A stretch of 64,000 nucleotides of DNA from Halorussus halophilus (lineage in GTDB: Archaea; Halobacteriota; Halobacteria; Halobacteriales; Haladaptataceae). Where the stretch lies: assembly GCF_008831545.1 (NCBI RefSeq), contig NZ_CP044523.1, positions 3,472,001 to 3,536,000 on the forward strand, given 5' to 3'. Position numbers and translations under genes: made by a program. The notes below the pieces were generated by a model. The model was not told the origin of the DNA. It did no database searches and worked only from the letters and a program-made list of their open reading frames with translations. Below, piece by piece: positions 25,873 through 35,813 of the stretch (its first letter is position 1; each line of letters starts with the position of its first letter).

Positions 25873-26418
25873 TTACCAGGGTTCGTCCTTCAGCCCCAGC
25901 AGATACGCGATGCCGTTCGTCACCAGATGGAGCAGTGGCGTCACGACCACGATGACGACCAACACCGGCACGGTGAACACGTCGCCGAACCACGCAGGCG
26001 CGGCCAGCAACGTCAGCAGAAGCGCGAACACGACGAAGTCCAACTGGTCGAGGAGCGGGAAGGCCGCCCCCCGCTGGCGACCCGTCCGGCGCTTGATGAA
26101 CGACGCCGCGATGTCACCTAGCATCGCTCCCGCAGGCAGTGCGAACATCGCGGCGAGTGGGAACTCCGGGAGAGCGATGTCGGAGGTTCGAACGACCACT
26201 GGTGCGAGCGCGTTCAGAATTGCCGCCAGCACTGCACCCGCCGCGATGCCGACCGCGGTGCCGCGCCACGTCTTGCCGTCGCCCAACACTCGCCGCCCAC
26301 CCCACGTGCGTCCGCCGTCGATAGGGCGGCCGCCGCCCGCCAACACCGCCGCGTTGTTCGGCACGTAGGCGGGGAGCATCGCCCAGAGTGCGACTACAAT
26401 CGTCTCGAAGATATCCAT
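25873..26418 (-). CDS. carS: CDP-archaeol synthase
   Basis: A 181-residue integral membrane protein with about five helices. It converts 2,3-di-O-geranylgeranylglyceryl phosphate and CTP to CDP-archaeol, the branch-point intermediate of archaeal phospholipids. Conserved family motifs are LPAYVPNNAAVL near the N-terminus, the basic loop VLGDGKTWRGTAVG, GAMLGDIAASFIKRR with the catalytic acid, and FPLLDQLDFVVFALL. It is transcribed alone and is convergent with the atp operon. Confidence 0.93.
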   Translation of the reverse strand: MDIFETIVVALWAMLPAYVPNNAAVLAGGGRPIDGGRTWGGRRVLGDGKTWRGTAVGIAAGAVLAAILNALAPVVVRTSDIALPEFPLAAMFALPAGAMLGDIAASFIKRRTGRQRGAAFPLLDQLDFVVFALLLTLLAAPAWFGDVFTVPVLVVIVVVTPLLHLVTNGIAYLLGLKDEPW

Positions 26419-26523
26419 GTCAGTGTTCCCGAACTACGGGGTCTTAAGGGCGGGCGATTCGTCTCCGTATTCGCTCGCGGAAATAGTCCCTTTTAATGTC
26501 CGGGGTAGAAAAAAGAACGACCA

Positions 26524-27357
26524 ATGATTCCCCCCATCGCCAGCAAGTTCGTCGCTGGCGAGTCGCCAGCGGAGGCGCTCGAACACACGCGGCACCTCAA
26601 CGACCGGAACGTCAAGGCGATTCTCAACCTGCTCGGAGAGCACTACCACGAGCGCGGCCCCGCGGACGAGGACGCGGAGGCCTACGTTCGTCTCTTAGAG
26701 GATATCGACACCGCCGAGGCAGAGGCTTGCATCTCGGTGAAGCCCTCGCAGGTCGGTCTCGACGTGGAAACGACCGTCTTCCGGGAAAATATGGAGCGCA
26801 TCACCGACGCCGCCGCGAAGAAAGACGTGTTCGTCTGGATAGACATGGAGGACCACGAGACGACCGACGCGACTCTCGACACCTTCGAAGAACTGACTCG
26901 CAAGCACGAGGGCGGCGTCGGGGTCTGCATACAGGCGAATTTGAAGCGCACCGAGGAAGACCTGAAACGACTTGCAGACTTGCCCGGGAAAGTCCGACTC
27001 GTCAAGGGTGCCTACGACGAACCGGAGTCAATCGCGTTGAAGGAGAAAGAGGAGGTCAACGCGGCCTACCGCGAGTATCTGGAGTTCATGTTCGAGGAGT
27101 TCGACGGCGGCATCGCGGTCGGCAGTCACGACCCCGCGATGATAGAGTACGCGAAGGAACTCCACGAGGAGCACGGCACGGACTTCGAGATTCAGATGTT
27201 GATGGGCGTGCGCGAGGACGCTCAGTACGAGTTGGCCGAGGAGTACGAAGTCTACCAGTACGTCCCCTACGGCGGCAAATGGCTCTCGTACTTCTACCGA
27301 CGAATCATGGAGCGCAAGGAGAACCTGTTGTTCGCGGTGCGGGCGATTCTCTCCTGA
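26524..27357 (+). CDS. Proline dehydrogenase
   Basis: A 277-residue FAD-dependent TIM-barrel enzyme that oxidises proline to pyrroline-5-carboxylate. Characteristic segments are ISVKPSQVGLDVE, VFVWIDMEDHETTDATLD, GVCIQANLKRTEEDL, RLVKGAYDEPESIA, GSHDPAMIEYA, and the C-terminal VPYGGKWLSYFYRRIMERKEN with the substrate-binding arginines. It corresponds to the single-domain enzyme (PRODH/PutB type), without the fused aldehyde dehydrogenase of PutA. The carS gene lies divergently upstream. Confidence 0.92.
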   Translation: MIPPIASKFVAGESPAEALEHTRHLNDRNVKAILNLLGEHYHERGPADEDAEAYVRLLEDIDTAEAEACISVKPSQVGLDVETTVFRENMERITDAAAKKDVFVWIDMEDHETTDATLDTFEELTRKHEGGVGVCIQANLKRTEEDLKRLADLPGKVRLVKGAYDEPESIALKEKEEVNAAYREYLEFMFEEFDGGIAVGSHDPAMIEYAKELHEEHGTDFEIQMLMGVREDAQYELAEEYEVYQYVPYGGKWLSYFYRRIMERKENLLFAVRAILS

Positions 27358-27381
27358 CTCGCACCGACGGATAGCATCTAA

Positions 27382-27389
27382 TTTATAAT
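27382..27389 (+). promoter_or_regulatory. TATA box of the DUF502 gene
   Basis: TTTATAAT lies 25-32 bases before the ATG at 27414, an ideal leaderless haloarchaeal promoter. It decides the start in favour of this ATG over one six codons upstream. Confidence 0.7.
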
Positions 27390-27413
27390 GCTGGGGTGGG
27401 ATACACCGTACAA

Positions 27414-28019
27414 ATGTCGTCGTGGAAACGGGACGCGGCCAGTGGTCTCGTGGTCCTCCTCCCGATACTCGTCACGCTCTACATCGTCGCTTGGGTCTAC
27501 CAGCAACTCGCAAAGATACCGTTGCCCGAGGGAATCGAGGCTCCGTATGGCGTCTTGCTCATCATCGTCGTCTTCTCTATGCTCGTGTTGAGCGTCGGGT
27601 ACATGATGCGCACCGCAGTCGGGTCGCTCTTCGAGGGCGCTATCGACGGCGTGATGAACCGCGTACCGGGGTTCCGGGTCATCTACAACGCCTCGAAGAT
27701 GGCCGCCGAAACGGCGCTCTCGGACACCAGCGACCTACAAGCCCCCGTCAAGATAAACACGTTCGGCGGGATGCGGATGACGGCGTTCAAGACGGGGAAG
27801 AAGACCAACGACGGCCGCGAACTGCTTTTCATGCCGACTGCACCGAACATCACCACTGGATTCGTCATCGAAGCCAAGCCCGAAGAGTTCGAAGAGACCG
27901 ACGAATCCGTCGAGGACGCACTGACGCGCATCCTCAGTGCCGGGTTCGGCGACACCGGCGACTCGGGCATCCCTATCGACGTGCAGGACGAGAAAGAGAT
28001 CAAGTCGCCGTCGCAGTAA
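27414..28019 (+). CDS. DUF502 family membrane protein
   Basis: A 201-residue protein starting MSSWKRDAASGLVVLLPILV. Two transmembrane helices occupy the first 70 residues. A soluble C-terminal part holds the DUF502 features: RVPGFRVIYNASKMAAETAL, the FMPTAPNITTGFVIEA segment, and an acidic tail with ESVEDALTRILSAGFG. Members are widespread in bacteria, archaea and plants (COV family) and have no firmly established function; membrane trafficking has been suggested. The gene appears to be monocistronic. Confidence 0.85.
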   Translation: MSSWKRDAASGLVVLLPILVTLYIVAWVYQQLAKIPLPEGIEAPYGVLLIIVVFSMLVLSVGYMMRTAVGSLFEGAIDGVMNRVPGFRVIYNASKMAAETALSDTSDLQAPVKINTFGGMRMTAFKTGKKTNDGRELLFMPTAPNITTGFVIEAKPEEFEETDESVEDALTRILSAGFGDTGDSGIPIDVQDEKEIKSPSQ

Positions 28020-28021
28020 CC

Positions 28022-28240
28022 CAGCGACCTTTTTTCGCGTCGAGTGCGCTGAGGGCCGGAGGCCCTCACGCACCGCTCCGCCAAAAAATGTCGATCAAAA
28101 AACGGACGCGGCGAAATCTGGCCGCGCCGCGGCCAGATTTCGAGCGTCTTCGGTGTGCTGGTACGACTACCATCACTGGGACAACGACCGCACACCGCTC
28201 GCACGATTTCGCCGCACAGTGACTCTCACCCAGCACACGT
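28022..28240 (-). repeat. Modular intergenic element, copy D (central and right blocks, reversed)
   Basis: Read on the minus strand it runs from a CTGTGCGG-containing centre through CACCAGCA-like ACCAGCACACCGAAGACG. The hairpin at 28112-28142 follows (CGAAATCTGGCCGC with its complement). Next are CGTCC with a T6 run, GATCGACA with a second T6 run, the hairpin GAGGGCC...GGCCCTC, and the right end GCGAAAAAAGGTCGC. It starts two bases after the DUF502 stop codon. No gene overlaps it, and 28241-28270 holds nothing recognisable. Confidence 0.65.
28030..28035 (+). terminator. T6 tract after the DUF502 gene
   Basis: A run of six T begins 11 bases past the stop codon, formed by the right end of element copy D. 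It is a plausible U-tract terminator. Confidence 0.4.
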
Positions 28241-28270
28241 ACCACGACCGAGGGGAGTTATACCAATGGA

Positions 28271-30019
28271 GTGTTTCAACGCGCACGATACGTGACAGTG
28301 CCGTTACCCGCGCTCGGAGCACTCCTCTCGGGCGTCCTCTCACTCTTCCTCATTCGGTATCTCTGGTCGTATCGGGACACTCCGGGCGCACGCTTTTTCG
28401 TCGGTGTCATCGCCTGCGAGGCTCTCTGGGCACTCTCGTACGGCGCGGCGCTGTTCGTCTTCGACCCGGCACTCCGACGACTGTTCGAGATACCTATCTG
28501 GGTCGGCATCAACTTCATCGGTGTCTTCTTTCTGGCGTTCGCGTTGGAGTACACCGGTCGCGGGCGTCTCGTCCGGTCGCGGGAGTTCGGCCTGCTCGTC
28601 GCTCTCCAGACGGTCCACACCGCACTCGTCGTGACGAATCCGTGGCATCACGTCGCGTGGAGTAACTACAACGTCGCCCCCGTCTTCGGGTCGGCGACCG
28701 TCCTCTACAGCCACCAACCGTGGCTGTTCCTGAATCTGGGCACCATCTTCCTGCTGGTCTCGGCGGCCATCTTCCTGCTGCTGGAAACGTTCCTCAGCTA
28801 CGGGCCGCTGTATCGCGCTCAAACCGTCGCCGTCGCGCTCTCGCCGCTCCCCGTGGTGCTGGCGATTCTCGTCTGGTTGTTCAAACTCGGCCCGGTGCCC
28901 CAACTGCACCTGACGACGCTCGTCTTCCCGCTCCACCTCGCGCTGGACACGTACGCGTTCTTCCGGCGCGACATGTTCGAGTTGACGCCAGCGGCACGGC
29001 GTGCGGGCGAACGCGCGGCCCTAGACGACCTCGGCAGTCCCGTCGTCGTCGTGGACGACGACCGGCGCATCATCAACCTCAACGAGAAAGTCCGGCGACT
29101 GTTCGGCATCGGTTCTCAGCAGGTCCTCGGCCGGACGTTCGACGCGTTCTTCGAGGATATCGACCTCGACGCGGACGACCAGACGGTGACGATTACGGCC
29201 GGGAACGAACACCGCGAGTACGCGATAAACACGTCGTCCATCGAGGATTCCGGCGGGAACCACGTCGGCTACACCGTCGCGTTTCAGGACGTCACGGCTG
29301 AGAAACGGCGCGAGCAACGTCTCGCGGTCCTCAACCGCGTCCTCCGGCACAACTTGCGCAACGACCTGAACGTCGTGCAGGGCTACCTTGAAATTGCAGG
29401 CCAGCGCGTGAACGACGACGAGATTGGGGGGTTGCTCGCCACTGCGGAGTCGAAGACGAACGGACTCATCGAGTTGGGCGAGAAGGCCCAGACCATCGAC
29501 CAAGCGATGCGCACCGACGAGGTGCCGCCCGAAGTAATCGGTGTCCGCGACCTGATCGACGAGATTGCGTCCGACTTGGAGGGCGCAGGCGGAGAAGGTG
29601 GAGCAGACGGAAGGAAGGAAAAGGATGGCGAGAGTCACATCGACAATCACGTTCCCAAGGAGCTACAAGTGCGTGCGAGTCGCCGACTCCTCCGGGGCGT
29701 CTTCGACAACTTGCTGGAGAACGCGCTCGAACACGGCGGCGGGAGTGGGGACTCGCAGGTCGAGGTGGAACTGGTCGAAACCGACCACGAAGACTCTACC
29801 GCGACGTTCGAACTCCGCGACGACGGGCCGGGAATCCCCGACCACGAACTCGCGGTCCTCGACAAAGGACAGGAGACTGCCCTCGAACACGGGAGCGGCC
29901 TCGGTCTGTGGGTCGTCAAGTGGAGCGTCGCTTCGCTCGGCGGCGAGGTGTCCTTCGAGACTGGCGAGGATGGCGGAACGACAGCTACGTTGCGAGTGGC
30001 GGGTCTGGTCGCAGAATAG
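28271..30019 (+). CDS. Membrane sensor histidine kinase (7TM-PAS-HATPase)
   Basis: A 582-residue kinase with a GTG start (MFQRARYVTVPLPALGALLS). Seven hydrophobic helices fill the first 220 residues, matching the histidine-kinase N-terminal 7TM region. A PAS domain (about 245-345) starts near VVVVDDDRRIINLNEKV. The H-box VLRHNLRNDLNVVQGYLE follows, with the phosphorylated His at 360. The HATPase domain has an N-box NLLENALEHGG and G-boxes DDGPGIPD and GSGLGLWVVKW. No receiver domain is fused and no response regulator gene is adjacent. The signal is unknown. Confidence 0.9.
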   Translation: MFQRARYVTVPLPALGALLSGVLSLFLIRYLWSYRDTPGARFFVGVIACEALWALSYGAALFVFDPALRRLFEIPIWVGINFIGVFFLAFALEYTGRGRLVRSREFGLLVALQTVHTALVVTNPWHHVAWSNYNVAPVFGSATVLYSHQPWLFLNLGTIFLLVSAAIFLLLETFLSYGPLYRAQTVAVALSPLPVVLAILVWLFKLGPVPQLHLTTLVFPLHLALDTYAFFRRDMFELTPAARRAGERAALDDLGSPVVVVDDDRRIINLNEKVRRLFGIGSQQVLGRTFDAFFEDIDLDADDQTVTITAGNEHREYAINTSSIEDSGGNHVGYTVAFQDVTAEKRREQRLAVLNRVLRHNLRNDLNVVQGYLEIAGQRVNDDEIGGLLATAESKTNGLIELGEKAQTIDQAMRTDEVPPEVIGVRDLIDEIASDLEGAGGEGGADGRKEKDGESHIDNHVPKELQVRASRRLLRGVFDNLLENALEHGGGSGDSQVEVELVETDHEDSTATFELRDDGPGIPDHELAVLDKGQETALEHGSGLGLWVVKWSVASLGGEVSFETGEDGGTTATLRVAGLVAE

Positions 30020-30059
30020 TGAGAAAACGAAACCGCACCGAAATTCGGGGTGATGCGGT

Positions 30060-30995
30060 CTATTCCTCGACGTACTCGAACCACTCTTCGTGGTCGTCGG
30101 TGCGCCGCTCCACGAGGTCGAAGAAGGCGGTCTGAATCTCTTCGGTGACGGGACCGCGCGACCCGTTGCCGATTTCGACGTTGTCCACCTGCCGAATCGG
30201 GGTGACTTCCGCGGCAGAGCCAGTGAAGAACAGTTCGTCGGCGGTGTTGAGTTCGCCACGGGAGATGGTCGCGTCGTCGTGGACCGTGTAGCCCATCTCT
30301 TCGGCGAGCGTGATGACGGTGTCTCGGGTGATGCCGTCGAGGATGCTCTCGGCGAGGCCGGGCGTGTAAATCTCGTCGTCGCGAACGAGGAAGATGTTCT
30401 CGCCGGGGCCTTCGGCGACGTTGCCCTCTTTGTTGAGGACGATTGCCTCTACGAAGCCGTTGCGGCGGGCTTCCTCGCCAGCGAGCAGGCTGTTGACGTA
30501 CAGGCCGGTCGTCTTCGCGTTGGTCGGAATCTGGCTCGAAGAGTGCTTGCGCCACGAGGAGACCATCACTTCGACGCCGTTTTCGAGGGCGTCCTCGCCG
30601 AGGTACGCGCCCCACGGCCACGCGGCGATGGTCGTCTCGGTCGGACAGTCGCCCGGACTCACGCCGAGGCTATCGTAGCCGTAGTAGGCGATGGGCCGGA
30701 TGTAACAACCGCCGAGGTCTTGGCGACGGATGAGTTCCTTCGTCGCCTCGGTCAGTTCCTCGGGGTCGTGCTGGATTTCGAGGTCGTACGGTTTGCACGA
30801 CTCGTACAGTCGGTCGAGGTGTTCCTCCCAGCGGAAGATAGCCGGACCGTTCTCGGTGTCGTAGCAACGGACGCCTTCGAAGACGCCGGTACCGTAGTGC
30901 AGGCCGTGGGTCAGGACGTGAATGTTCGCGTCGTCCCAATCGACGAACTCGCCGTCCATCCAGATGGTGTCTACGTCCATCTCGTCGAAGCTCAT
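30060..30995 (-). CDS. ilvE: Branched-chain amino acid aminotransferase
   Basis: A 311-residue class IV PLP aminotransferase that carries out the last step of Val, Leu and Ile synthesis. Start MSFDEMDVDTIWMDGEFVDW was chosen because the conserved WMDGEFV strand begins there; longer frames add a leader unlike the family. Seen are HYGTGVFEGVRCY, the PLP lysine in TNAKTTGLYVNSLLA, EGPGENIFLV and FFTGSAAEVTPI. It resembles E. coli IlvE closely in motif order. It is convergent with the histidine kinase gene. Confidence 0.95.
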   Translation of the reverse strand: MSFDEMDVDTIWMDGEFVDWDDANIHVLTHGLHYGTGVFEGVRCYDTENGPAIFRWEEHLDRLYESCKPYDLEIQHDPEELTEATKELIRRQDLGGCYIRPIAYYGYDSLGVSPGDCPTETTIAAWPWGAYLGEDALENGVEVMVSSWRKHSSSQIPTNAKTTGLYVNSLLAGEEARRNGFVEAIVLNKEGNVAEGPGENIFLVRDDEIYTPGLAESILDGITRDTVITLAEEMGYTVHDDATISRGELNTADELFFTGSAAEVTPIRQVDNVEIGNGSRGPVTEEIQTAFFDLVERRTDDHEEWFEYVEE

Positions 30996-31167
30996 ACGAC
31001 GAGACCAACACAGGCCATCGTAATCAGTGTTGGCGATTATCGCCGGAGGTTCGTGTGAGATTACTCGAAAGAGAGTAAGTCTATGGCTCTTAAACTCTGG
31101 TGAACGCACCACTCCTGACGCTATTCGTGTGTCTAGTTACGGCCCGCAAAAAAGAGGGCGACGAAGC

Positions 31168-33957
31168 CTACGCGTTTTTGACCTGCTTCAGCACGTCCGG
31201 CGCGTCTTCGAGCGCCTCGTCAAGCTTACTTCCGTCGGGTCCGCCACCCTGCGCGAAGTCGGCCGGGCCACCGCCGCCGCCACCGACCTTTCCGGCCAGT
31301 TCGGAGACGACTGCGCCAGCGTTCACTTCGACGCCGTCCGGTACCGCGACGACGAAGGTCGCACCGTCGGCACCACTACCCAGTACTGCGACTTTGCCTT
31401 CCTCAGCGAGCGCATTGGCAGTCGCGCGCAGTTCCTCCATGTCGGCGTCGATTCGCTGAACGACTGCGGTCACGTCGCCGAGTTCGACCTCTTCGCCGCT
31501 CCCGCCGCCGCTGGCGCGGGCCTCCGCGAGTTGTTCTTTCAAGTCGTCGATCTGCTTGCCACGGGCCTTCCACTCCTCGAAGAAGCGTTCGGCCGTTTCG
31601 GGAACTTCTTCGGTGGACACGTCCAGAATCTCCGCCGCGTCGGCGAGCGCCGTCTCTGTTCGCTGGGTCGCTTCGATGGCGGCGTCGCCAGCGGCGAAGG
31701 TCAGGCGTTCGACGCCGTCCTGCACGCGCTCGGTGTTCAGTATTTTGATAGTTCCGATGTCGCCAGTTCGTCGAACGTGGGTGCCACCGCAGGCCTGCAC
31801 GTCCTCGGCGACGTGGATGAGGCGGATGTTCGTTCCCGGCGGGATACCACCCTGATACAGGTCGAAGCCGTACTCCTCTTCGGCCTCGTGGCGGTTCGGC
31901 CACTCCTGTTGGACCGTCGTGTTCTCCATGACGAGTTCGTTCGCTACGAGTTCGATTTCGTTCTTCGTCTCGCGGTCGATGCGGTCGTAGTGGCGTACGT
32001 CGATGCGTGAACTATCGACGCCCTTCTGCGCACCGGCCTGTCGGACGTGTTCGCCGAGTACCTGTCGCGCGGCGTGGATGACGACGTGCGTCGCCGTGTG
32101 GTGGCGCATCAGGCGTCGGCGGCGCTCCACGTCGATTTGACCCCGCACGATGTCGCCCTTGTCGATTTCTTCGTCCGTGCGGTGGAGGATGACGCCGTCC
32201 TCTATCTGCGTGTCTTCGACCTGTACGCTCTTGTCGTCGGTCGTCAACGTCCCGTGGTCGGCCGGTTGGCCACCGCCTTCGGGGTAGAACATCGTCTGGT
32301 CGAGGACGATGTCGTAGACGGGTTCGCCTTCGCCGTCTCCGTCGCGCTCGAACACGTCGAGGACGACCGCTTCGAAGTCCGTACCGAGTTGGTCTTCGTA
32401 GTACTGGCGTTCGGTCTTCGGGAGGTCGGCGAGTCGGTCGTCCTCGTCTTGCTCTTCTTCGAAGGCTTGCCCGGAGTCGTGGCGCGAGGCGACCACGCTG
32501 TAGAAGTCGTCGGGCACCTCGACTTTCGCACCGAAGTCCTCGGCGATTTCTTCGACCATGTCCGGTTGGATGCCGTGGCTGTCGTACAGTTCGACCAACT
32601 CCTCGGTCGGAATCGGTTCACCCTTCTCGGCGTGTTCCTTGGCGAGTCGCTGGACCTTTCGGCCGCCTTGTTCGAGCGTCTCGCGGTACTTTTCGCCCTC
32701 GGTGCGGACGATGTCTCGAATTGTATCGCGATTCTGGTAGTCGAGGCGTTCGGCCTGCATGTCAACCAGTTCGTCCAGCGGAGCGTCCACGCCGACGTTG
32801 TCACAGAGGCGCTTCGTGCGCCGGAGGACCATCCGGGCGAGGTAGCCCGTGCCGACGTTGCTCGGGACGATGCCGTCGCCGAACATGTACGCCAGCGTCC
32901 GGCAGTGGTCCGCGATGGCGTAGATGTCTTCGAGCGGTTCGAGCAGTTCCACGAGTCGCGTCGTGGGCACGTCCAACTGGTCGGCAATGTTGTCGCGGGC
33001 GGCCTCCATGTCCTCGGCCTCGTCGATGTCCATGTGGCCCGCGAGCTTCGAAGCGCGGTGGACGAGTTGTTCTTCCTCCTCGGAGAGGTCGATGCCCGCA
33101 TTGTCCTTCAGGAAGGCAATCATGTCCGGATACACCGCCTCGTAGACGGTCGGCGTGCCTTGGGACATCCACGTCCAGCGTTCGAGTCCGTAGCCGGTGT
33201 CCACGATGTAGGTGTCCATCTTGGAGTACCGGTTGCCGTCCTTCATCTCGTACTCGCCGTCGGGGTCCTGCTCCATCGACATGAAGACCAGCGTCGCGAG
33301 CTCCGCGCCCTTGTAGATGACTTCGATAGCGGGTCCGGCGTTGCCGCCGCCGACCCACGGGTCCTCGATGTAGACGATTTCGTCCAGATTCGCGCCCATC
33401 GACTCGAAGAACTCGTCGCAGTACTGGACCGTCTCGTCTTTCCAGTAAACTTCACCCGAGTAGGCGTACTCGTCGCCGACTTCCTCACGGGCGTTGAACG
33501 CGTGGTGGGCCATCATCTCGAAGGCCATCGTGTGCCGTCCGGTCTTGCCGACGTTGTCGATGTCCTGCATTCGGATGCAGGGCTGAGAGATAGTGAGCGG
33601 GTTCGCGGGCGGCGGGGTCTGGCCCGACGTGACGAGCGGCTGAAAGTCGTAGATAGAAGCCTGCGTGAGAAGCACGTCGTCTCGCCAGCGGTTCGCCGCA
33701 ACAGGATAGGGTTCGATACGCTCGTGGTCGTTCTCCTCGAAGAAGGAGAGGAACGCCTCGCGCATCTCTTCGAGCGTGTAGGACTCGGGGAAGCCGGGGT
33801 CGTCGATAAACTGGTAGGTCTCACAGGGCGGTTCGCCACAGGTTTCGCGGTCGTGGTCGCGCGTCCAGAAGTGCGCGCCACACTCGGAGCACTCCTTACG
33901 AACGAAGTCGTTCTCCTCGAAATAATCGAGGCGGTACTCCTCTTCGAGTTCACTCAT
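31168..33957 (-). CDS. alaS: Alanyl-tRNA synthetase
   Basis: A 929-residue class II synthetase of the archaeal type. The N-terminal extension has Cys pairs (CSECGAHF and CGEPPCET) that may bind zinc. The aminoacylation domain follows with [16 protein letters not shown] and [14 protein letters not shown]. The editing domain contains [17 protein letters not shown] and [17 protein letters not shown], whose His and Cys bind the catalytic zinc. The C-terminal glycine-rich C-Ala domain has [15 protein letters not shown]. It is essential for charging tRNA-Ala and hydrolysing mischarged Ser or Gly. Confidence 0.97.
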   Translation of the reverse strand: MSELEEEYRLDYFEENDFVRKECSECGAHFWTRDHDRETCGEPPCETYQFIDDPGFPESYTLEEMREAFLSFFEENDHERIEPYPVAANRWRDDVLLTQASIYDFQPLVTSGQTPPPANPLTISQPCIRMQDIDNVGKTGRHTMAFEMMAHHAFNAREEVGDEYAYSGEVYWKDETVQYCDEFFESMGANLDEIVYIEDPWVGGGNAGPAIEVIYKGAELATLVFMSMEQDPDGEYEMKDGNRYSKMDTYIVDTGYGLERWTWMSQGTPTVYEAVYPDMIAFLKDNAGIDLSEEEEQLVHRASKLAGHMDIDEAEDMEAARDNIADQLDVPTTRLVELLEPLEDIYAIADHCRTLAYMFGDGIVPSNVGTGYLARMVLRRTKRLCDNVGVDAPLDELVDMQAERLDYQNRDTIRDIVRTEGEKYRETLEQGGRKVQRLAKEHAEKGEPIPTEELVELYDSHGIQPDMVEEIAEDFGAKVEVPDDFYSVVASRHDSGQAFEEEQDEDDRLADLPKTERQYYEDQLGTDFEAVVLDVFERDGDGEGEPVYDIVLDQTMFYPEGGGQPADHGTLTTDDKSVQVEDTQIEDGVILHRTDEEIDKGDIVRGQIDVERRRRLMRHHTATHVVIHAARQVLGEHVRQAGAQKGVDSSRIDVRHYDRIDRETKNEIELVANELVMENTTVQQEWPNRHEAEEEYGFDLYQGGIPPGTNIRLIHVAEDVQACGGTHVRRTGDIGTIKILNTERVQDGVERLTFAAGDAAIEATQRTETALADAAEILDVSTEEVPETAERFFEEWKARGKQIDDLKEQLAEARASGGGSGEEVELGDVTAVVQRIDADMEELRATANALAEEGKVAVLGSGADGATFVVAVPDGVEVNAGAVVSELAGKVGGGGGGPADFAQGGGPDGSKLDEALEDAPDVLKQVKNA

Positions 33958-34079
33958 ATTGTTCGTATTTCGCCAACGAGAGCGTAAAACAGTTCCGCAA
34001 CCGTGGTACGCTCCCCGACTCCGCCCCGCCTAAATCCGGCGGCGAACGTCTCGAACAACTCGACGACGAACGACGCTCG

Positions 34080-35813
34080 CTACTCGACGACGTACGTCTC
34101 GAACTGCCGACTCGCGTAGCGGTAGGCGACCGTCGGACCGACCAGTCCGACCAGTACCGCGACGACGCCACCGACCACTTGTGCCGCGCCTGCGGAAATC
34201 GCGTTCGCCGACGTGCTGGACGCGAGCGCGCTGGCCAGCGCACCAATCATTGTCGCGCCGACCGAGGCGTACGCGGGAACGAGCGCGACCACTGCACCGG
34301 CCGCACCGCCGAACAGCACCAGCGAGTAGGCCACGAACGCGCCCTTGCTCGGCATGACGACCTCGCGGCTCTGGAACACTTCGACGGTGCTGAACCGGGG
34401 GAACAGCGTGCCGACACCGATAGCCAGTACCGTGCCAGCCACGACGAACAGCGCACTCAGCACGCCCAACAACAGCGACTGGCCGAGCGCCAGCGAACTC
34501 ACGACTCCCACCACAGTCGTCATCGTCGCCACGACAGGCACGCCGACGAGCGCGGCCGAGAGGACGTGCCCGGCAACGAACTCTCGTCCACTGACGCCGG
34601 AGAGGAGCGTCGTCGGCAACACGGCCCCTTCGTCGCCGAGTGGATTCAGCACCGTCGCGCCAGCGGCCCACGCGCCGTAGAGCGCGACCAGCGGCGGGAG
34701 CGACTTCGGCACGACGCCAGTCTCGAACGCCGTCCGGAGCGGGCCGTAGAGGAAGAAGAGTGGATACGCGACGTACAGCAGTTTGATGGGCGAGCGTTTC
34801 GCGCGCCGCCACGCACCGCGCGTCACGGTCAGCGTCGGCCGGGAGACCACAGACGAGAGCGCGCGGGCGACTGCGCTGGTCTCGCCGCTACTACGCGTTT
34901 CGCCGCTGTAACTGTCACGCTCGCGGTGATTGCGCTCCGTCGTCTCCGTCTCTTCTCTCACCGCATCGTCGTCTACCGTGGTCTGCGCCCGGTCGGTGTA
35001 CCACAGCGTGACCGTCGCGCGGACGCTCAGACTCCCGACGACGACGAGCAGGACGACAGTCATCGCAACTGCGGCGACTGCGTAGGTCGGATTAGCCTCG
35101 ATGCCCGGCAGACCGAGCAACACTGCGTCACCGAACCAGGCCAGCGGCGTGCCTCGGAGCGCGCCCGAGAGTAGCGCCACCACGTCGCCGAAGGTGTTCG
35201 AGACGATGGCGAACATATACGCGAAGAACGCCACCGCGAACAGTGCGGTCCGATGTTTTGCCAACCACGGCGTCCGAATCGTCACCCACTTGACGGCGAC
35301 GCCGCCGAGAAAGCCGACGGCCGTCGCCAAGGCAAATACCAATATGGCCGTCGCGGGGACGACGAGAAGCGACAGGAAAACACCGCTTCCAGCCACGAGC
35401 GCGACAGTAATCGCTATTACGGGCACCGAAGCGACGAGCACGATTCGGCCGTACTCCGCCAGCAACAGGCCGAGAGCGGCGTCGCGTGCCGGAACCGTCG
35501 TGAGAATCCCTTCCGGATGGTCGAGTTCGCCGCGCTTGCCCGCTGTTCGGGCGGTGACCAACACCGCCACGCCGACCCACCAGACAGCCGCCCCGCCTCG
35601 AATCGCCGACAATACCTCGAACGGCGCGTCCGGCAGTGCCTGCCCGAGGCTATACGCGGCGAACCCGCCGACGAGCGTCGGGATGACGGTCCAGAACAGC
35701 AGCGCGAACCCCATCGCGACGGTCCTGGTGCCACTCCCTCGAATCGCGCGAACGCCTCGAATCACCTCGACGCGGGCGATTCGGGCCGCGTGATCGAAGT
35801 TCGGCCGCTTCAT
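34080..35813 (-). CDS. ABC-2-type transporter permease, haloarchaeal
   Basis: A 577-residue membrane protein with about twelve hydrophobic helices in two blocks, separated by a charged linker of some 60 residues around position 290 (including a run of Glu, Thr, Arg and Ser). Two similar half-modules suggest a fused pair of six-helix ABC-2 domains. It overlaps the upstream ATPase gene by 4 bases, which makes it that protein's partner. Direction is probably export. The substrate is unknown; the motif-poor sequence gives no guide. Confidence 0.8.
   Translation of the reverse strand: MKRPNFDHAARIARVEVIRGVRAIRGSGTRTVAMGFALLFWTVIPTLVGGFAAYSLGQALPDAPFEVLSAIRGGAAVWWVGVAVLVTARTAGKRGELDHPEGILTTVPARDAALGLLLAEYGRIVLVASVPVIAITVALVAGSGVFLSLLVVPATAILVFALATAVGFLGGVAVKWVTIRTPWLAKHRTALFAVAFFAYMFAIVSNTFGDVVALLSGALRGTPLAWFGDAVLLGLPGIEANPTYAVAAVAMTVVLLVVVGSLSVRATVTLWYTDRAQTTVDDDAVREETETTERNHRERDSYSGETRSSGETSAVARALSSVVSRPTLTVTRGAWRRAKRSPIKLLYVAYPLFFLYGPLRTAFETGVVPKSLPPLVALYGAWAAGATVLNPLGDEGAVLPTTLLSGVSGREFVAGHVLSAALVGVPVVATMTTVVGVVSSLALGQSLLLGVLSALFVVAGTVLAIGVGTLFPRFSTVEVFQSREVVMPSKGAFVAYSLVLFGGAAGAVVALVPAYASVGATMIGALASALASSTSANAISAGAAQVVGGVVAVLVGLVGPTVAYRYASRQFETYVVE

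Noticed and set aside
32047-33987. 646-codon plus-strand frame opposite alaS
   Set aside because: Shadow of the alaS gene, whose motifs prove the minus strand is coding.
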